This document shows positions 24,244 to 34,782 of a stretch of DNA of 64,000 nucleotides, piece after piece; within the stretch, counting starts at the first letter, position 1, and each line of letters starts with the position of its first letter. Under the pieces are notes generated by a model. That model ran no database searches, was not told the origin of the DNA, and worked only from the letters and a program-made list of their open reading frames with translations. The DNA comes from Sistotremastrum niveocremeum HHB9708 (taxonomy: Eukaryota; Basidiomycota; Agaricomycetes; Sistotremastrales; Sistotremastraceae): positions 766,552 to 830,551 of the forward strand of contig KV419399.1 of assembly GCA_001630475.1 (NCBI GenBank), read 5' to 3'. A program made the position numbers and the translations under genes.

Positions 24244-24441
24244 TTGGTGAGCTATGTCGTTCACTGTTACTCCGGCTTACTGAGACTGATTAAGAAGATC
24301 GGCCGCCTTCTGGTGTTCTTCGCCGCATTTCTTCCCCTCCAACCTTTCGTGCTCTGCGAGTTACAGAAGTGGCATTTTCCACCCAGATCTAGAGCCTTGT
24401 CGGAAACTTGTGATCACAAACTTCTTCCCCCAATTCATTAG
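24244..24441 (+). pseudogene. unrecognised coding-like fragment, copy B
   Basis: A 65-codon frame containing YSGLLRLIKKIGRLLVFF that aligns with the fragment at 20582-20734 (SGLLRLNKAIEQLLVFF). Similarity fades after about 30 residues, and the downstream exon of copy A is not found. It looks like the more decayed copy. Confidence 0.25.
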
Positions 24442-24779
24442 CTTACGAGACTGCAATCTCGACACCAAATTTCTTCAACCAAAGACCGACATAGCAGTCG
24501 TGTGACTAAAGGTGCCATAGATTATGTTGTCGGTCCTGCCCTGACATAATATGTACTACGATGTCGAACGAAGATCAAACACATGGACAAGTGCGTCTTC
24601 TTCGTTCCTAACTCTGTCATTGCATCTTCGTCTTCTGAAGCTTTATCATAGTCTCCGAGCTTATCTTTGCACTACGTCTCTTCTTAGGAATCGAAACTTG
24701 CAACTTCACACGGTTTCTCATCCATGCCTCTTAAACCTGGTCTCAGTCTAAGGACACAGAACACCCATTCATTCCCCCA

Positions 24780-25777
24780 ATGTCAACTCATTATCGTCCT
24801 CTCGTTCCAAACACTCCTTCCTACGAAGATTCGGAAGACTTTGAGAAAGATCATATTGAAGAGTCACACATCCTCCACGAAGCCACCCCCAAACGAACGG
24901 CATGGTCCGCCGCCTTCATCGTATCCGTTCTCCTGAACTTTGTCTTCGTCATTGTCATCCTCCTCATATATCGCAAACAAGCGACGCCCCCTACACCTGT
25001 TAATCATGTGAAATGGATCGGAGCTGAACCTGTATATTGTGAGACACGATCCGCCCTCTACAATGTCAGAGTCTGATTCGAGACGCTTATATAGCTCCCG
25101 CTCAAGAGGCCGTCAGATATGAGCAACGGACATTCACGGAGCTTGGTGTTCGGACAATTTATCACGGGCCTCCAACAGACGAAACGGATCGCGCCTGGAA
25201 CGCTCTATATCCCGGTAAGCCGCCTTCGACTCGTTCGGCTTCCTTGTCCGAAGTTCTAATCAATCCGTACCGTTCTTTCTTACAGTCGGAATGACGCGCA
25301 TTCCTAACGAAGATGCGGCGAAGATGGCGAACTGGACGGAAAGGATAGCCGGAGACGAATCGCATTCTCTTGTTGTCTTGGAAGTCTTCCATCAACTGCA
25401 TTGTCTAGTGAGTCCATCCTCCACACCCTATCGTCCCGAACTCTAACTCTATCATTCAACAGAATCACCTCCGAAAAGCCTTATCCCCCGAACGTTACGG
25501 CCACATGCACCTGGGCGAACCCATCCTCGAAGGTGATCCAACCCCCTTCGATCACTCAGATCACTGCATCAATATCCTCCGCGAAAGCGTCATGTGTAAC
25601 GCCGACATCACACCCAATGTCTTCCAATGGAGCGATCCTAAGCGTCAAGTCTTTCCTCACTTCGACAACGTTCATACTTGTCGCAGCTTCGACGCTATCA
25701 ATGAGTGGGCTGCTGAGCATGCGCTTCTTGAGCCCTTCAACAAAAAGATGAGGGTACCCCCCGATTATCCGTTCTAG
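24780..25777 (+). CDS. UstYa-family (DUF3328) oxidase
   Basis: Predicted 271 aa from exons 24780-25038, 25095-25214, 25286-25407 and 25463-25777 (816 nt; introns 56, 71 and 55 nt). The N-terminus is cytosolic and acidic. One membrane helix follows (about residues 41-65, SAAFIVSVLLNFVFVIVILL), leaving the rest in the secretory lumen. The lumenal domain opens with PVYSPAQEAV, typical of the family. It contains both signature motifs: FHQLHCLNHLRKAL (HxxHC, created by splicing) and DHSDHCINILRESVMC (HxxHC). The closing block HFDNVHTCRSFDAINEW is also present. UstYa proteins catalyse oxidative ring formation on Tyr-containing dikaritin peptides. With two Tyr-rich Kex2 precursors directly beside it, the likely role is to modify those repeats. 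Only one UstYa gene is seen here; many dikaritin clusters have more. Confidence 0.92.
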
Positions 25778-26299
25778 AGGAAAGTCATCGGGGGAGATCG
25801 AAGGATATTGTTATGATCGCACATGCTTTGAGGCGAATTTTGGGAGTGACATACGACGAGTAGAGTGCTATATCCCGAGACAAGGTTGCAGAGGAGTTCG
25901 GTGTGGGTGCATGGCACAGGTCACTGATACTGTATACAATCACTACACTAAAATGTATTATTAATTCCGGATAATGGACAATCGATACCATCCTAGTGAA
26001 ACGATGGACGACCACGTGTCACTGAAACTTGAGAGGATGCCTTGCAGTTACCCGAGCGGAAATCAAGTCGCATCAGCCTGAGCGCCCGAGCGCCAAATGC
26101 GAAATACTGTCCTTCGAGAGGGATGTTTGGCTTTGTTGTCCAAAGGCTTCTTCACTTCCATGATCGGTGCCTGACTCATACTCGTACTGTCGGCATTTGC
26201 AGGGCGAACGATCATCGCAAAGACTTTCGTTCAGCTGTTACGCGAGCTGATATGAGTTTGGCAACTATGTATATATATATAGCGAATCCAGTTATCTGT

Positions 26300-27685
26300 C
26301 TATCCATACGACTTCTCTACCAGCATCACAGAAACCGCCTGCATCGTCATATTGCGTCCGGCTGTCCCCATACGCAAAGTATACTCTCCAATAGTACTCG
26401 GCATGCCAACCTGAAGTGACAACTCAATATCATCCACATCACATCCCTAACAGACCTTGAGCTCAATTTACCTGAGTTCAAGAAAGACTTACCGTAGCTG
26501 CACCTTCAGCAGAGAGCAAAACATCTATTTTGCCTTGTTTGAACTCTTCCATCATCCGCTTTGATTCGTCCGGATCGCGTTGCCAATGAAAACATTCCAC
26601 TCGGGACGAAAGTTCAGGATGATGTTCGTCAATGAATTCCTTCATCTCCTCCGCTTCCCAAACTTCATCGAAAAAGGCCACCGATTTTTTGAATTCCCTC
26701 TTCAGCGCTCCTCGTGTTTTATTCGACTTGATAGGAGCCTTGAATAAAAGCCCTAGGATCAGTCCATAGTCGATGTCCTCGGTCTTCATCTTCATCACAC
26801 TCAAGTAAATATTTGCACGGTCGTTTCCGAGGTGAAAATGGACGGCGGTGAGTTCAGTCATGTGCATCACTTCGTGGACTTCTTTGACCATGTCAAGCGT
26901 TAGGATTGCGGACGTTGCGAGGATTGGGAATGAGTGGGAGAGGATGGTAGTACGAATTTCTCCGAGACGGGTGTGTGATTCGTCGAAGGCGGGTCCGGAG
27001 GAGGTGAGCATGTGCGCGTCGTCAATTACGACGTAGAGGACTCGGGGACCGATTTCGGGATAGGCCAGCCATTCGCGGAAGTCATCGTCTTCGGCGATCC
27101 ATTCGGGCGAGACGAGGAGGACGTTGGCTTCTCCTGACGCGATCTGGGGATTATATCAACGACGAGGTTCGGGAATAAGTTTATAATCACTGCTGAGAGA
27201 AATACTTACGGCAGATGTTGCTTCGTCGTATGATCCCTCTTCCCATATTGCGACGGGACGAACGCCATACGACTTCAAAAGTGCGCACTGCGTTTTGGGG
27301 GAGCTGTTGTAGTTTACGCACAGATGTTGAAGAACGGAAAACGAACCTTGTCAACTCCAAGCACGAAAGGCGTAACAACAACGACAATCTTATCCGACCC
27401 AGGATTCCTAGCCTCGTGCAACAACAGCGGCATAGCAAAAGTAAGCGTCTTCCCCGCCCCACACTTGATCATAACCGATACATCCAATCCCAACACAGTA
27501 GCTTCAGCAACACTCAATTGCCATTGACAAGGCTTGATCTCCTCCACTCCAGATGCCTTTGTATTGTTTGAGATTAATTCGGACATTTGGGTACGCGTTT
27601 GGGAGCTGGAGTAGTTCGATTCTTTGGAGGCTTTTTGACGCGCTTTTTCGAGGGCTGCGTTTGGATCTTGGAATTTTGGGGGCAT
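26300..27685 (-). CDS. RecQ-like DEAD/DEAH-box helicase, compact
   Basis: Predicted 404 aa from exons 27347-27685, 27210-27287, 26493-27143 and 26300-26446 (1215 nt). Lobe 1 has a Q-motif-like CQWQLSVAEA, Walker A with GAGKT (KCGAGKTLTF), VVVVTPFVLGVDK, and Walker B as VIDDAHML. A SAILT motif III-like segment is also seen. Lobe 2 has FFDEVWEAEEM, CFHWQRDPDESKRMMEEFK and AEGAATGCDVDDIE, and ends with a weak motif VI (RMGTAGRN). It stops soon after, with no zinc-binding, winged-helix or HRDC domains. The whole protein is shorter than a standard RecQ. Such compact RecQ-like genes are multiplied in Agaricomycetes. The altered Walker A surroundings and motif VI could mean reduced activity. It is transcribed convergently with UstYa and probably unrelated to it. 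Confidence 0.78.
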
Positions 27686-27930
27686 TTTTGAGTGAAGATA
27701 GCGAGGAGACACGTCTGGGTCCTTTTTTGGGTGAGTGGTAGAGAAAGAAGATTCGTCGGATCTCGGCCGCAGGGTGTCGGCAATCGGGATCGCCGACGGC
27801 TATCAGTGCTCGACATCGTCAATATTTCTTACGTTTTTTATGCAGACCAACACGGCAGATTGACGACCAAGAAAGAATTCATTCGGAGTTGACACACTTC
27901 AAATACAGCTTCTCGAATATTTATATAAAT

Positions 27931-28560
27931 TTACAACTTGCTCGTCTGCTCTTTGAAGAAGTGAACTTCGGGGGTACCCTACACATCAAACATGCATGAG
28001 TACGATGAGTAAGAGTGAAAGGGGTCATTGACGGACCTCTACAAGATTTGGGATTTGCTTTGACCAAGCCTGGAAATCGGGTTGCTGGCTGTGGAATTTC
28101 AACGCCTCGGGGTTCTCATACCTGCGTAAGGGGACGACGTCAGCACCGGCATCGACGACCGTCTTATAGCACCATCCCCCGCCACCCCCGGCCTCAACTC
28201 TCGTCTATATCCTCTCACTCTCCTCCATTCAAGCTTCCTTCGCAATCCGTCCGACCACCCCTAACGAGCTAGCGCTCATAGACGACGAAATGAAACGAAG
28301 ACTCACTCTTCGAAGATCACGAACGTATTCTGGAACTGATTGACACGGTACGTATAACAGTTCGGTTCTTTATCCGAGATAGCAGATAACCGGACTGCGT
28401 TGAGGTACTTGGCTACGTCCTGCTCTTTGCCTGCTTTCGCGATGATCTGGATCGAGCAATGAAGTGTAAGCAGTCGATGAGACTTCGGAATCCGGAATGG
28501 AGAGCGCACCTTCGCGACGAGCGTGAAACGACCACCGATTTTCTTGGGAGATGCGGACAT
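27931..28560 (-). CDS. ABM-domain mini-monooxygenase, copy 1
   Basis: Predicted 107 aa from exons 28510-28560, 28307-28446, 28037-28121 and 27931-27978. It is a single dimeric alpha/beta ABM fold (antibiotic biosynthesis monooxygenase, PF03992): strand GGRFTLVAKIIAK, a helix KEQDVAKYLNAV, NCYTYRVNQFQNTFVIFEEY, then the helix and signature HSQQPDFQAWSKQIPNLVE and a last strand EVHFFKEQTSKL. Small ABM proteins oxygenate quinols or polyketides without metal or flavin, or act in stress metabolism, so the substrate is unknown. The third intron begins GTCCGT, an uncommon donor; it is accepted because its removal makes the C-terminus match copy 2 residue for residue in layout. Intron 2 is unusually long for this window (185 nt). 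Confidence 0.82.
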
Positions 28561-30476
28561 TTTGGTTGAGTGCAGATGACGGTGAGAGAGAGGGTGTCGC
28601 GATCCCGGTATCCCGGGCCCGGCTCAAGGCAAGATCACCGGACCGGTCCCGCTGTCTTGCGTAGAAAATAGTAACAAATATTCAAGACAAATGCACCGTC
28701 GTTCATACAAGGCTATCTGGCTTCAAATGATGGAAATAAATACAGTTTACTCCTTTCCCTCTGTTATTTGCAGTAGTGGAGCCCAGGCCTCCTCTGCAGG
28801 AACATACAGACTCGTGTATTTACTCCTTCTGAGCTCACGCAACACCGACTGAGAAGAAGGGCCGAACGATCCCGTCACTGAGAGATATAATGAGCAAGAT
28901 GCGGTGTGAGACAACTCGAGAAAATGACACAGACAAATGAACTAAGACATCGAAGTCCATAGTGGGCAGCCTCGGTGCACAAGACGTCGACTGCGCAGGC
29001 CAGGTGAAACTCGAAACGATTTCATCTCTACCATCGCGTGTGACGCGGATAGAGAACGATAGAGATTTATGGCCAAGGAAGGATGTGTTTCTCGAATATA
29101 GTAAGAGGGAACGCACCCAACCGCTCCCAGTACCATGGATTGGAAGAGGCGGAAGACAGGAAGAGGTCCCTCAAACGGGGTGAAGACTGCCTCATCCACC
29201 GGCCAGTAGATCAGACAGTCTTCACCCAGCCGCTTCACAAAGGACGGGAAGGTCCGCAGGCGACCATGCCGTTTAACACCTTACGACGGTGACCCATTGT
29301 GAAGACACACTCAGCTCAGCTCACAGCATCCGGTTCACATGCACTCCTGGGCCAGGGGGCTGCAAGCAGCCCCTTGGAAGCTAATGCACGTGTTTCTGGC
29401 GATAAACCAAGACCTTGCTGTCATGCTCCGAAGAGCAAAGAGCCCACTGTGGTGGCCGCCACAGTGAGAGTGTGAGGGATGAGGAAGAGAGAGAATAGGC
29501 GGGGTGTCAGTGACTTGTACTGAGAGAATGTATTTCGAGCTTCGCACCAAAATATGAGAACTCCCCCTCATCGACGAGCGAGCAACGCTGATACAGTAGA
29601 GTCTCTGCGTCGACCGAAAGAGGTCGACTGGGAGTGTACTGTATAATGGGCGGAAGCAATCCAGTCGGAGTTCGGCGAGCCCAAGCGCTTGATTCAGGAA
29701 CTCAGAGCGTCTACTGTAGCACAGCCACCTGATCCGTCCCCTTTAGCGTCAGTTTTGCACTTCAACAAAGCTTCGAATCCATCGTAAATTTGTCAAAGTT
29801 CCTCGTGAATATAATCCAAAGAATTACCGAAACAAATGTTATAGAGACCGAGACCGAAAGCGGTCTGTACCGTCCGTCCGAACGGGAATGACAGCTGTTT
29901 TTATGATGAATCCTTAGTGATATTAGATGTATGCTCTGCTGCGATATTCCAGGAAGTACCACTGAAGCATGCCTGTTTGTTCCTACGATCACTCCGAGAT
30001 ATGGACAGCAAAGAGAGAATTGACACGGGCAGCCCTGAGCCGAACAATAGCTTATCCGCCGACACACACGTTGCCAGTGCCTTTACTTGATGGATTGGGG
30101 AGATGGTCTCAGTGACGGGGGATAATCGGTTTGTGGGGGGCCCTTAGGAAAGTTTCGAAACGCTTCATATGAGTACGGTGATGACAGCTTCTTAGGCGCC
30201 TATGACCTCTTCAATGAAGCAATGTACGAATGGTGCAACAAGAATGATAGTATCGTTGTGCAAATGAGTTGATACGTTAAACGGATCAATATGGGGACGA
30301 CGGCCTGAGTAGCGAGTGAAGAGAACGAGAGTCAATCGTGTTCGAGTACGTAAGCCTGGTCAACAGCGACGGACAAGGGGAAATTCACAGAGTAGCCAGC
30401 TCGAGAAGATTCATGAAATCGTTCGCCTCTGATTGATGTATCGAGAGGTACAAAGGGCGTCGAAATTATTGCGGTA
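28561..30476. other. 1.9-kb spacer between the ABM genes, with hairpins
   Basis: No protein-coding gene is supported. Three inverted repeats lie within 300 bp: a 12-bp stem with almost no loop at 29352-29377 (ggggctgc-aa-gcagcccc core), a near-perfect palindrome at 29444-29466, and a longer imperfect hairpin at 29591-29644 with arms atacagta / tactgtat and gtcgacc / ggtcgac. Their density is higher than in other spacers of this window. They could be a structured RNA or remnants of small inverted-repeat elements. Confidence 0.45.
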
Positions 30477-31049
30477 CTAGAGCTTGCTCGTATGTTCCTT
30501 GTAACAGAGCACTTCCGCCTTTCCCTACGAGACGAGATTAACACTAGGGTAGATCGAAGAAGATAGGCAAGACGTACATCGATGAGATCTGGCATGATCT
30601 TTGTCCACTTTTGAAAGTCTGGCTGTTGCATATGATGCCTTAATGCAGCGGTATTTTCGTACCTGCAAAAAACATGCAGGTCAGCGTCAGCGTCGACATC
30701 TCATTTCCCTAGCCCTTCCACCCCATCTCGCGCGCATGTTCCCAAGACCCTCCAAACCGCACAGCGATTCGCAAGTCACATCGACATAAAGGACCACTCA
30801 CTCTTCGAATATCGCAAACGTCCTCTCGAACTGGCTAACTCGATAGGTGTAACATTGAGGTTCTTTATCCGATATGGCAGATAGTCGAACATCGTTGAGA
30901 CATTTGGCCACTTCATCTTCTTTACCGGGTTTAGCTACGAGCTATCACCCACTGAATATGAGCGTCGAGTTCCGAGGCGAGAGCAGTCGGGTACGTACCT
31001 TGGCGACGACAGTGAATCGACCCCCAATCTTCTTAGGTGAAAGACTCAT
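30477..31049 (-). CDS. ABM-domain mini-monooxygenase, copy 2
   Basis: Predicted 107 aa from exons 30999-31049, 30802-30941, 30578-30662 and 30477-30524. Exon lengths (51, 140, 85 and 48 nt) are identical to copy 1 and all three intron positions are conserved, which proves tandem duplication. The protein reads MSLSPKKIGGRFTVVAK, then LVAKPGKEDEVAKCLNDVRL, CYTYRVSQFERTFAIFEEYE, HMQQPDFQKWTKIMPDLID and ends EVLCYKEHTSKL. It is the same ABM fold and presumably a homodimer in the cytosol. The strongest conservation with copy 1 is RLSAISDKEP and PDFQ.W, where the active-site cleft of the family lies. The substrate is not predictable from sequence. Confidence 0.84.
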
Positions 31050-31375
31050 TATTGCCGATGGTCCCAGGGAGAAATTGCAAGCAGAAGATGGGACAAGATA
31101 GACTTGAGGTCTTGGGGAGTGCGTGGCTGATTATCCTGCCATCCTGAGGCCCTTCAGGATTGATCTCCGGTCTCGTTTCAGGGATGCATGGGAATCCTAA
31201 GGAGCCAACAGCAGGACTAGTCCATCGACAGTATCGTACGACATAAAGGAGCACGTCAAGAACGAAAGCCACCCAAGTAGTCAGCAAAGAAAGCGGCACC
31301 TCCAGCCGGAACACCCGACTCGATCACTGCAAAGCCTGCACGTGCGCGACATGGCCCGTGCACGATCCCCAAGGG

Positions 31376-31382
31376 TATATAA
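31376..31382 (+). promoter_or_regulatory. TATA box of the U2 snRNA gene
   Basis: TATATAA about 30 bp before the estimated 5' end of the U2 RNA. Confidence 0.55.
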
Positions 31383-31407
31383 GCCCAGCCGCGACGTCCA
31401 CTTTTCC

Positions 31408-31600
31408 TTACCACTCTGGCCTTTTGGCTTAGATCAAGTGTAGTATCTGTTCTTAAAAGCATAATAGCTTTTATCTGGGCACCGCCCAGTTATGTCTATT
31501 ATCTAATTTTTGTCGCCCCGTCTTTCGAGCTCTGCTTGCAACTCGGAGGACAAGATGACCTTGCTACTGCACTACCGGCTTGTGTCGTCAGGGGAACCCC
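31408..31600 (+). ncRNA. U2 spliceosomal snRNA
   Basis: The segment contains the near-invariant U2 5' region: ctggccttttggcttagatc, followed by aagtgtagtatctgttctta. The GTAGTA core at 31440-31445 pairs with intron branch sites. Stem-loop II follows (aaaagcataatagctttt), then a GC hairpin (ctgggcaccgcccag) and an Sm-binding site aattttt at 31505-31511 with two further stem-loops. The RNA is part of the U2 snRNP that selects branch points, consistent with the intron-rich genes here. The 5' end is placed by analogy to other U2 genes, and the 3' end is approximate. Confidence 0.94.
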
Positions 31601-31872
31601 TCACTTTTCTCTTTGGGTCTCGGTTGTACTGTCATTAGACTTTATAACCCTTTTCATCAAATTGAATTGTGTTTGTCTCATAGTACTTTGTATAGTTCAT
31701 TGTAATTTTGGACCGCTTCTTATCGTACACCGTGTAGTGCAATATATTTCTCAGTGGAACAAGTATCTTTACTCGCGTAAGCAGTCCCCAGGTCTGTAAT
31801 GGTAGAAATCTGAAGCGGCCTCACAATTAGTCATTGGACTCCTTATTTTGCGTTCTTATTACACTGCCAAGT
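31601..31872. other. short spacer after U2
   Basis: AT-rich, with no gene seen. It is the 3' flank of U2 and of the convergent RidA gene. Confidence 0.4.
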
Positions 31873-32262
31873 CTAATCGACGACAGCATCGACTTCAACC
31901 TCAACAAGAATTTTCTCATCAACAAACCCAACACCAACGATCATAGTCGCCGCTGGCCCCCCATCCTCACTCCCAATCCGCTCTCTAAAAGCCTTTCCGA
32001 CACCCTCCGTATCCTCTCCATTCCTAACATACATTCTAACTCTCACCACATCTGTTTTCTTCCCACCCAACGCTTCGACAGCTCGCAACGATTCGTGGAA
32101 AGCCGTTACAGCTTGTAATTCCGCCGAAGAAGGATGAAGAACTGTCCCCGTCTTCGGGTCTATAGATGTCGTTCCAGAGACGAATATGAGGTTTCCTTTC
32201 CGCACTGCGCGCGAGTAGCCGAATAGCTTTTCGTACGGATTTTCGGTGTGATAGTGTTGCAT
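31873..32262 (-). CDS. RidA/YjgF/YER057c-family deaminase-like protein
   Basis: Predicted 129-aa intronless protein of the RidA family. It shows YSRAVRKGNLIFVSGTTS near the N-terminus, LQAVTAFHESLRAVEALGG, VVRVRMYVRN, and the closing MIVGVGFVDEKILVEVEVDA strand that contains the trimer active-site region. Classic RidA enzymes hydrolyse reactive enamines or imines from PLP enzymes. Here the conserved Arg of the RidA subgroup is not evident at the closing motif (VGVGF instead of a PARxxV pattern), so it may belong to a less characterised YjgF branch with another substrate. The ATG at 32262 (MQHYHTENPYEK) is preferred over one 63 bp upstream because family similarity begins there. Confidence 0.86.
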   Translation of the reverse strand: MQHYHTENPYEKLFGYSRAVRKGNLIFVSGTTSIDPKTGTVLHPSSAELQAVTAFHESLRAVEALGGKKTDVVRVRMYVRNGEDTEGVGKAFRERIGSEDGGPAATMIVGVGFVDEKILVEVEVDAVVD

Positions 32263-32364
32263 AGTTATAATTGACGTGAGGGATAGCAAGTCGATGTCGA
32301 CGTGCGACTGCAAGAGTTCGTTCAAGATGACTCGGTCCGGGAGTTTCCGAAGTCAAATATCGCT

Positions 32365-34662
32365 TTATTTAGCCTCGTCGTCTAGAGACTGTTCGTTGAC
32401 TTTCTTCCGCTGCAGTCCTTTGACGGGTGTATCTTTCCTCTTGAATTTCGAATCAACTCCCCAGCCGCATAGAATGAAGAAGAACCTAGTGACAACGATG
32501 TCAGGCCTGAATTTCGTCTAAGAGACAGGAATACGTACCATCGCAGCCTATCAGGCCGGAAGAGATGGAATGTCAAGATCCACACAGCTAATCAAATGCA
32601 GTCAGATTGCTTTCAGCGATGAGAGGATGGATACTCACTGAGTTCCATGTACGTGAAGAACCCAAGCGCGCCGCCTGACGCTCCGCGCTTGATGAATCGC
32701 AGGACGTCCACCCAAAGCTTCATATCCTTCGGAATCGGACGAGCAGCAGGATCGAGAAGGAGGGTAAGGAGGATCCTAGTATCTGTATGCAGCATGTCAA
32801 GATCGAACATCTCGTGGATCAAGAGGTTGACATACAGATTCCAATATGGAAGTGACCGCTATACATGGAATCACCGTCAGCGTTATTGAATGGTAAAAGT
32901 AATAATACAACGTACACTGTCCCGATAGCATTGGTATACGCAGAGTTGGTCATTAAAACACTCCAATCCTCCGTAGCGAAATTTTGCAGATACAGATTCG
33001 GCCGCTCATATTCCTCAGGAAACAGATCCTTCGGCAGGAAATCAACGCTGGGCCGACCGAAACCGGTTGCAAGGATGAGGATATCAGCTTCGATCTCTTG
33101 TTGTTCTGCTCCGTCTTTATCGCCTGGTTTACTGCCGCGTGGACGAACGGAGAGTGAGATGGAATGTTCGTTGACGTTCTTGACGTCGGACCGGATGTAT
33201 GCGACGCGACCTTCGCGGATTTGTTGAAGGAATTCGTCGTTGACGATGGGGGTGCCTTCAAATACGCCGCGATCGATAGGAGAGAGTTCTTCGAGGTCCC
33301 GATAGTGAAACTTGCGAAGGAACCATTCTGGAATAAAGCTACACACATGATTAGGATTGATTAGGGAGGATATCGCAGGAGACATACCTGAGTGGCATTT
33401 CACGACCGAAAGGTTGCATAGATAGCAGTGTATCGACGACGACGTTCCGGGGAATGATCCACTACGTCGTATGAGTATATACAGCATGGAGGTAATGTAG
33501 TCGCACACCTTATCCTCCCGAACACTAACAGAGCAGAACTTCGCATCTTTTTCCAGAGCGGCCTCAACAGCTTCCACAGCACTCGCTCCTCCTCCAATAA
33601 CAGCAACCTTCTTCCCAGACCAATCGATATCTTTTGCCTTATCGCCATCGAGCTCGCTTGAATGAAGGACTGGACCACGGAAAGAATCGAGGCCGGGAAA
33701 CTTGATCATATGTGGTTCTCCGCAAGTGCCGACTGTTACTATGACTGCGTCAAAGACTTCTTCGGCGTCGTCGGGATTCTCGGTGTTGACTGTCCAACGA
33801 GCATGGCCTCCTGCTTTCGGATCTGATGAAGATGGATGACGCTTTACGGATGTTACTTTGGTCTGATAACACTTGAGACTCAGGTGGAATGTGCATATAG
33901 AAGGCTCACATTCAATCGGGTGCGATCCTCTAAACCGTACTCTTTCCACAATCGACGGATTTCTGGAAGGTCGTTAGGATGAATAGTCGTGATGCATACA
34001 ATATGGGTAGTTACCTCCAAGAATCTCATCTCTTCTGGGGAAGCTGGACGACCAACGAACTCCAGGATGAAATCGATAAAGTATCGAGTTGAGCTGGAGT
34101 CCCGAAGTAGAGTTCACGTTGGCCCAGATGCCACCCACATCATCAGAAGCTAATGTCCTGGTTAATAAACGTAATAGGTTTACAAGTTGAAGTTACCTTC
34201 GAATAAGACAACGTCAAAGTTATGGGCCATGCAATGTCTGTAAGTGGTTGAGAAGAGGCTGAGAAGAGGCTGAAAAGCGGCGAAGCTCAGGACATACGCG
34301 GCAGACGAGACTCCAGTCAATCCAGCTCCTAAGTGACCTCTTGAGCGAACACAGAACGTTCCATGGGAAGGGTGACTTACCGATCACAGCTATCTTTCCG
34401 AACGGCTTTTCGAGTCGCCCGTCTGAGGGTGGTTTCTATAACGCGCAAAGTTCACATCAGCTTCGAGCGATTTAGAAAAGTCAAAAGACAGTACCGGTTT
34501 GAATGCAGCGATGATAACTTCCTGGATGAGTCGATAATATATCTCGATTATCCAGTCCACCCAGGCTGCTATAGAAAGCCATGGTCGTTCAAGGAAGGCC
34601 ACGGCCTGTTTTCTTCGCAAATCTGTCTCCACTACAGTATGCTGGGAGCTCGTCGTTGACAT
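32365..34662 (-). CDS. flavin-containing monooxygenase (FMO type)
   Basis: A multi-exon gene (about ten exons) whose reading frames join to a Class B flavin monooxygenase. The N-terminus is MSTTSSQHTVVETD, then a helix with RPWLSIAAWVDW. The FAD-binding motif GKIAVIGAGLTGVSS is built across an intron. The NADPH-binding Rossmann motif is KKVAVIGGGASAVEA, and the ILATGFGRP motif marks the family. A C-terminal hydrophobic stretch (LTVWILTFHLFRP..FFFILCGWG) may anchor it in a membrane. FMOs oxygenate N, S or C=O centres in many fungal pathways, including ustiloxin (UstF1 and UstF2). Its promoter carries TGACGTCA at 34775, the octamer found upstream of both repeat precursors. Membership in that pathway is inference only. 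Not every splice site was verified. Confidence 0.85.
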
Positions 34663-34774
34663 GGTCAACGGGTTGGGGTGGTGGCTGGGAAGAGGAGGGG
34701 CAGAAAGCAAGACTGGCCATCGTCGAGACGGAAGGGAAGGATGAACGCGGACGCACGTGAATTTGTGACGCAGC

Positions 34775-34782
34775 TGACGTCA
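34775..34782. promoter_or_regulatory. TGACGTCA site upstream of the FMO gene
   Basis: A perfect octamer about 113 bp before the FMO start codon. By eye it is the only perfect copy in the window besides the three upstream of the repeat precursors. Confidence 0.45.

Larger units (their letters stand above)
21460..24370. repeat. segmental duplication copy B (precursor B plus flanks)
   Basis: Counterpart of 17560-20720 in the same orientation. Matching landmarks are the 3' flank, the repeat gene with both introns in the same codons, the TATA box 95 bp before the ATG, the distal TGACGTCA site, and the LLRL..LLVFF coding-like fragment. Edges are approximate. Confidence 0.75.

Noticed and set aside
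26478-27011. Helicase read as a truncated pseudogene
   Set aside because: Three introns restore a continuous 404-codon frame through motif VI to a stop. It is compact but not visibly broken.
28835-29571. Several 70-100 codon frames in the ABM spacer
   Set aside because: Different strands and frames overlap, there is no domain or intron support, and hairpins explain part of the sequence better.
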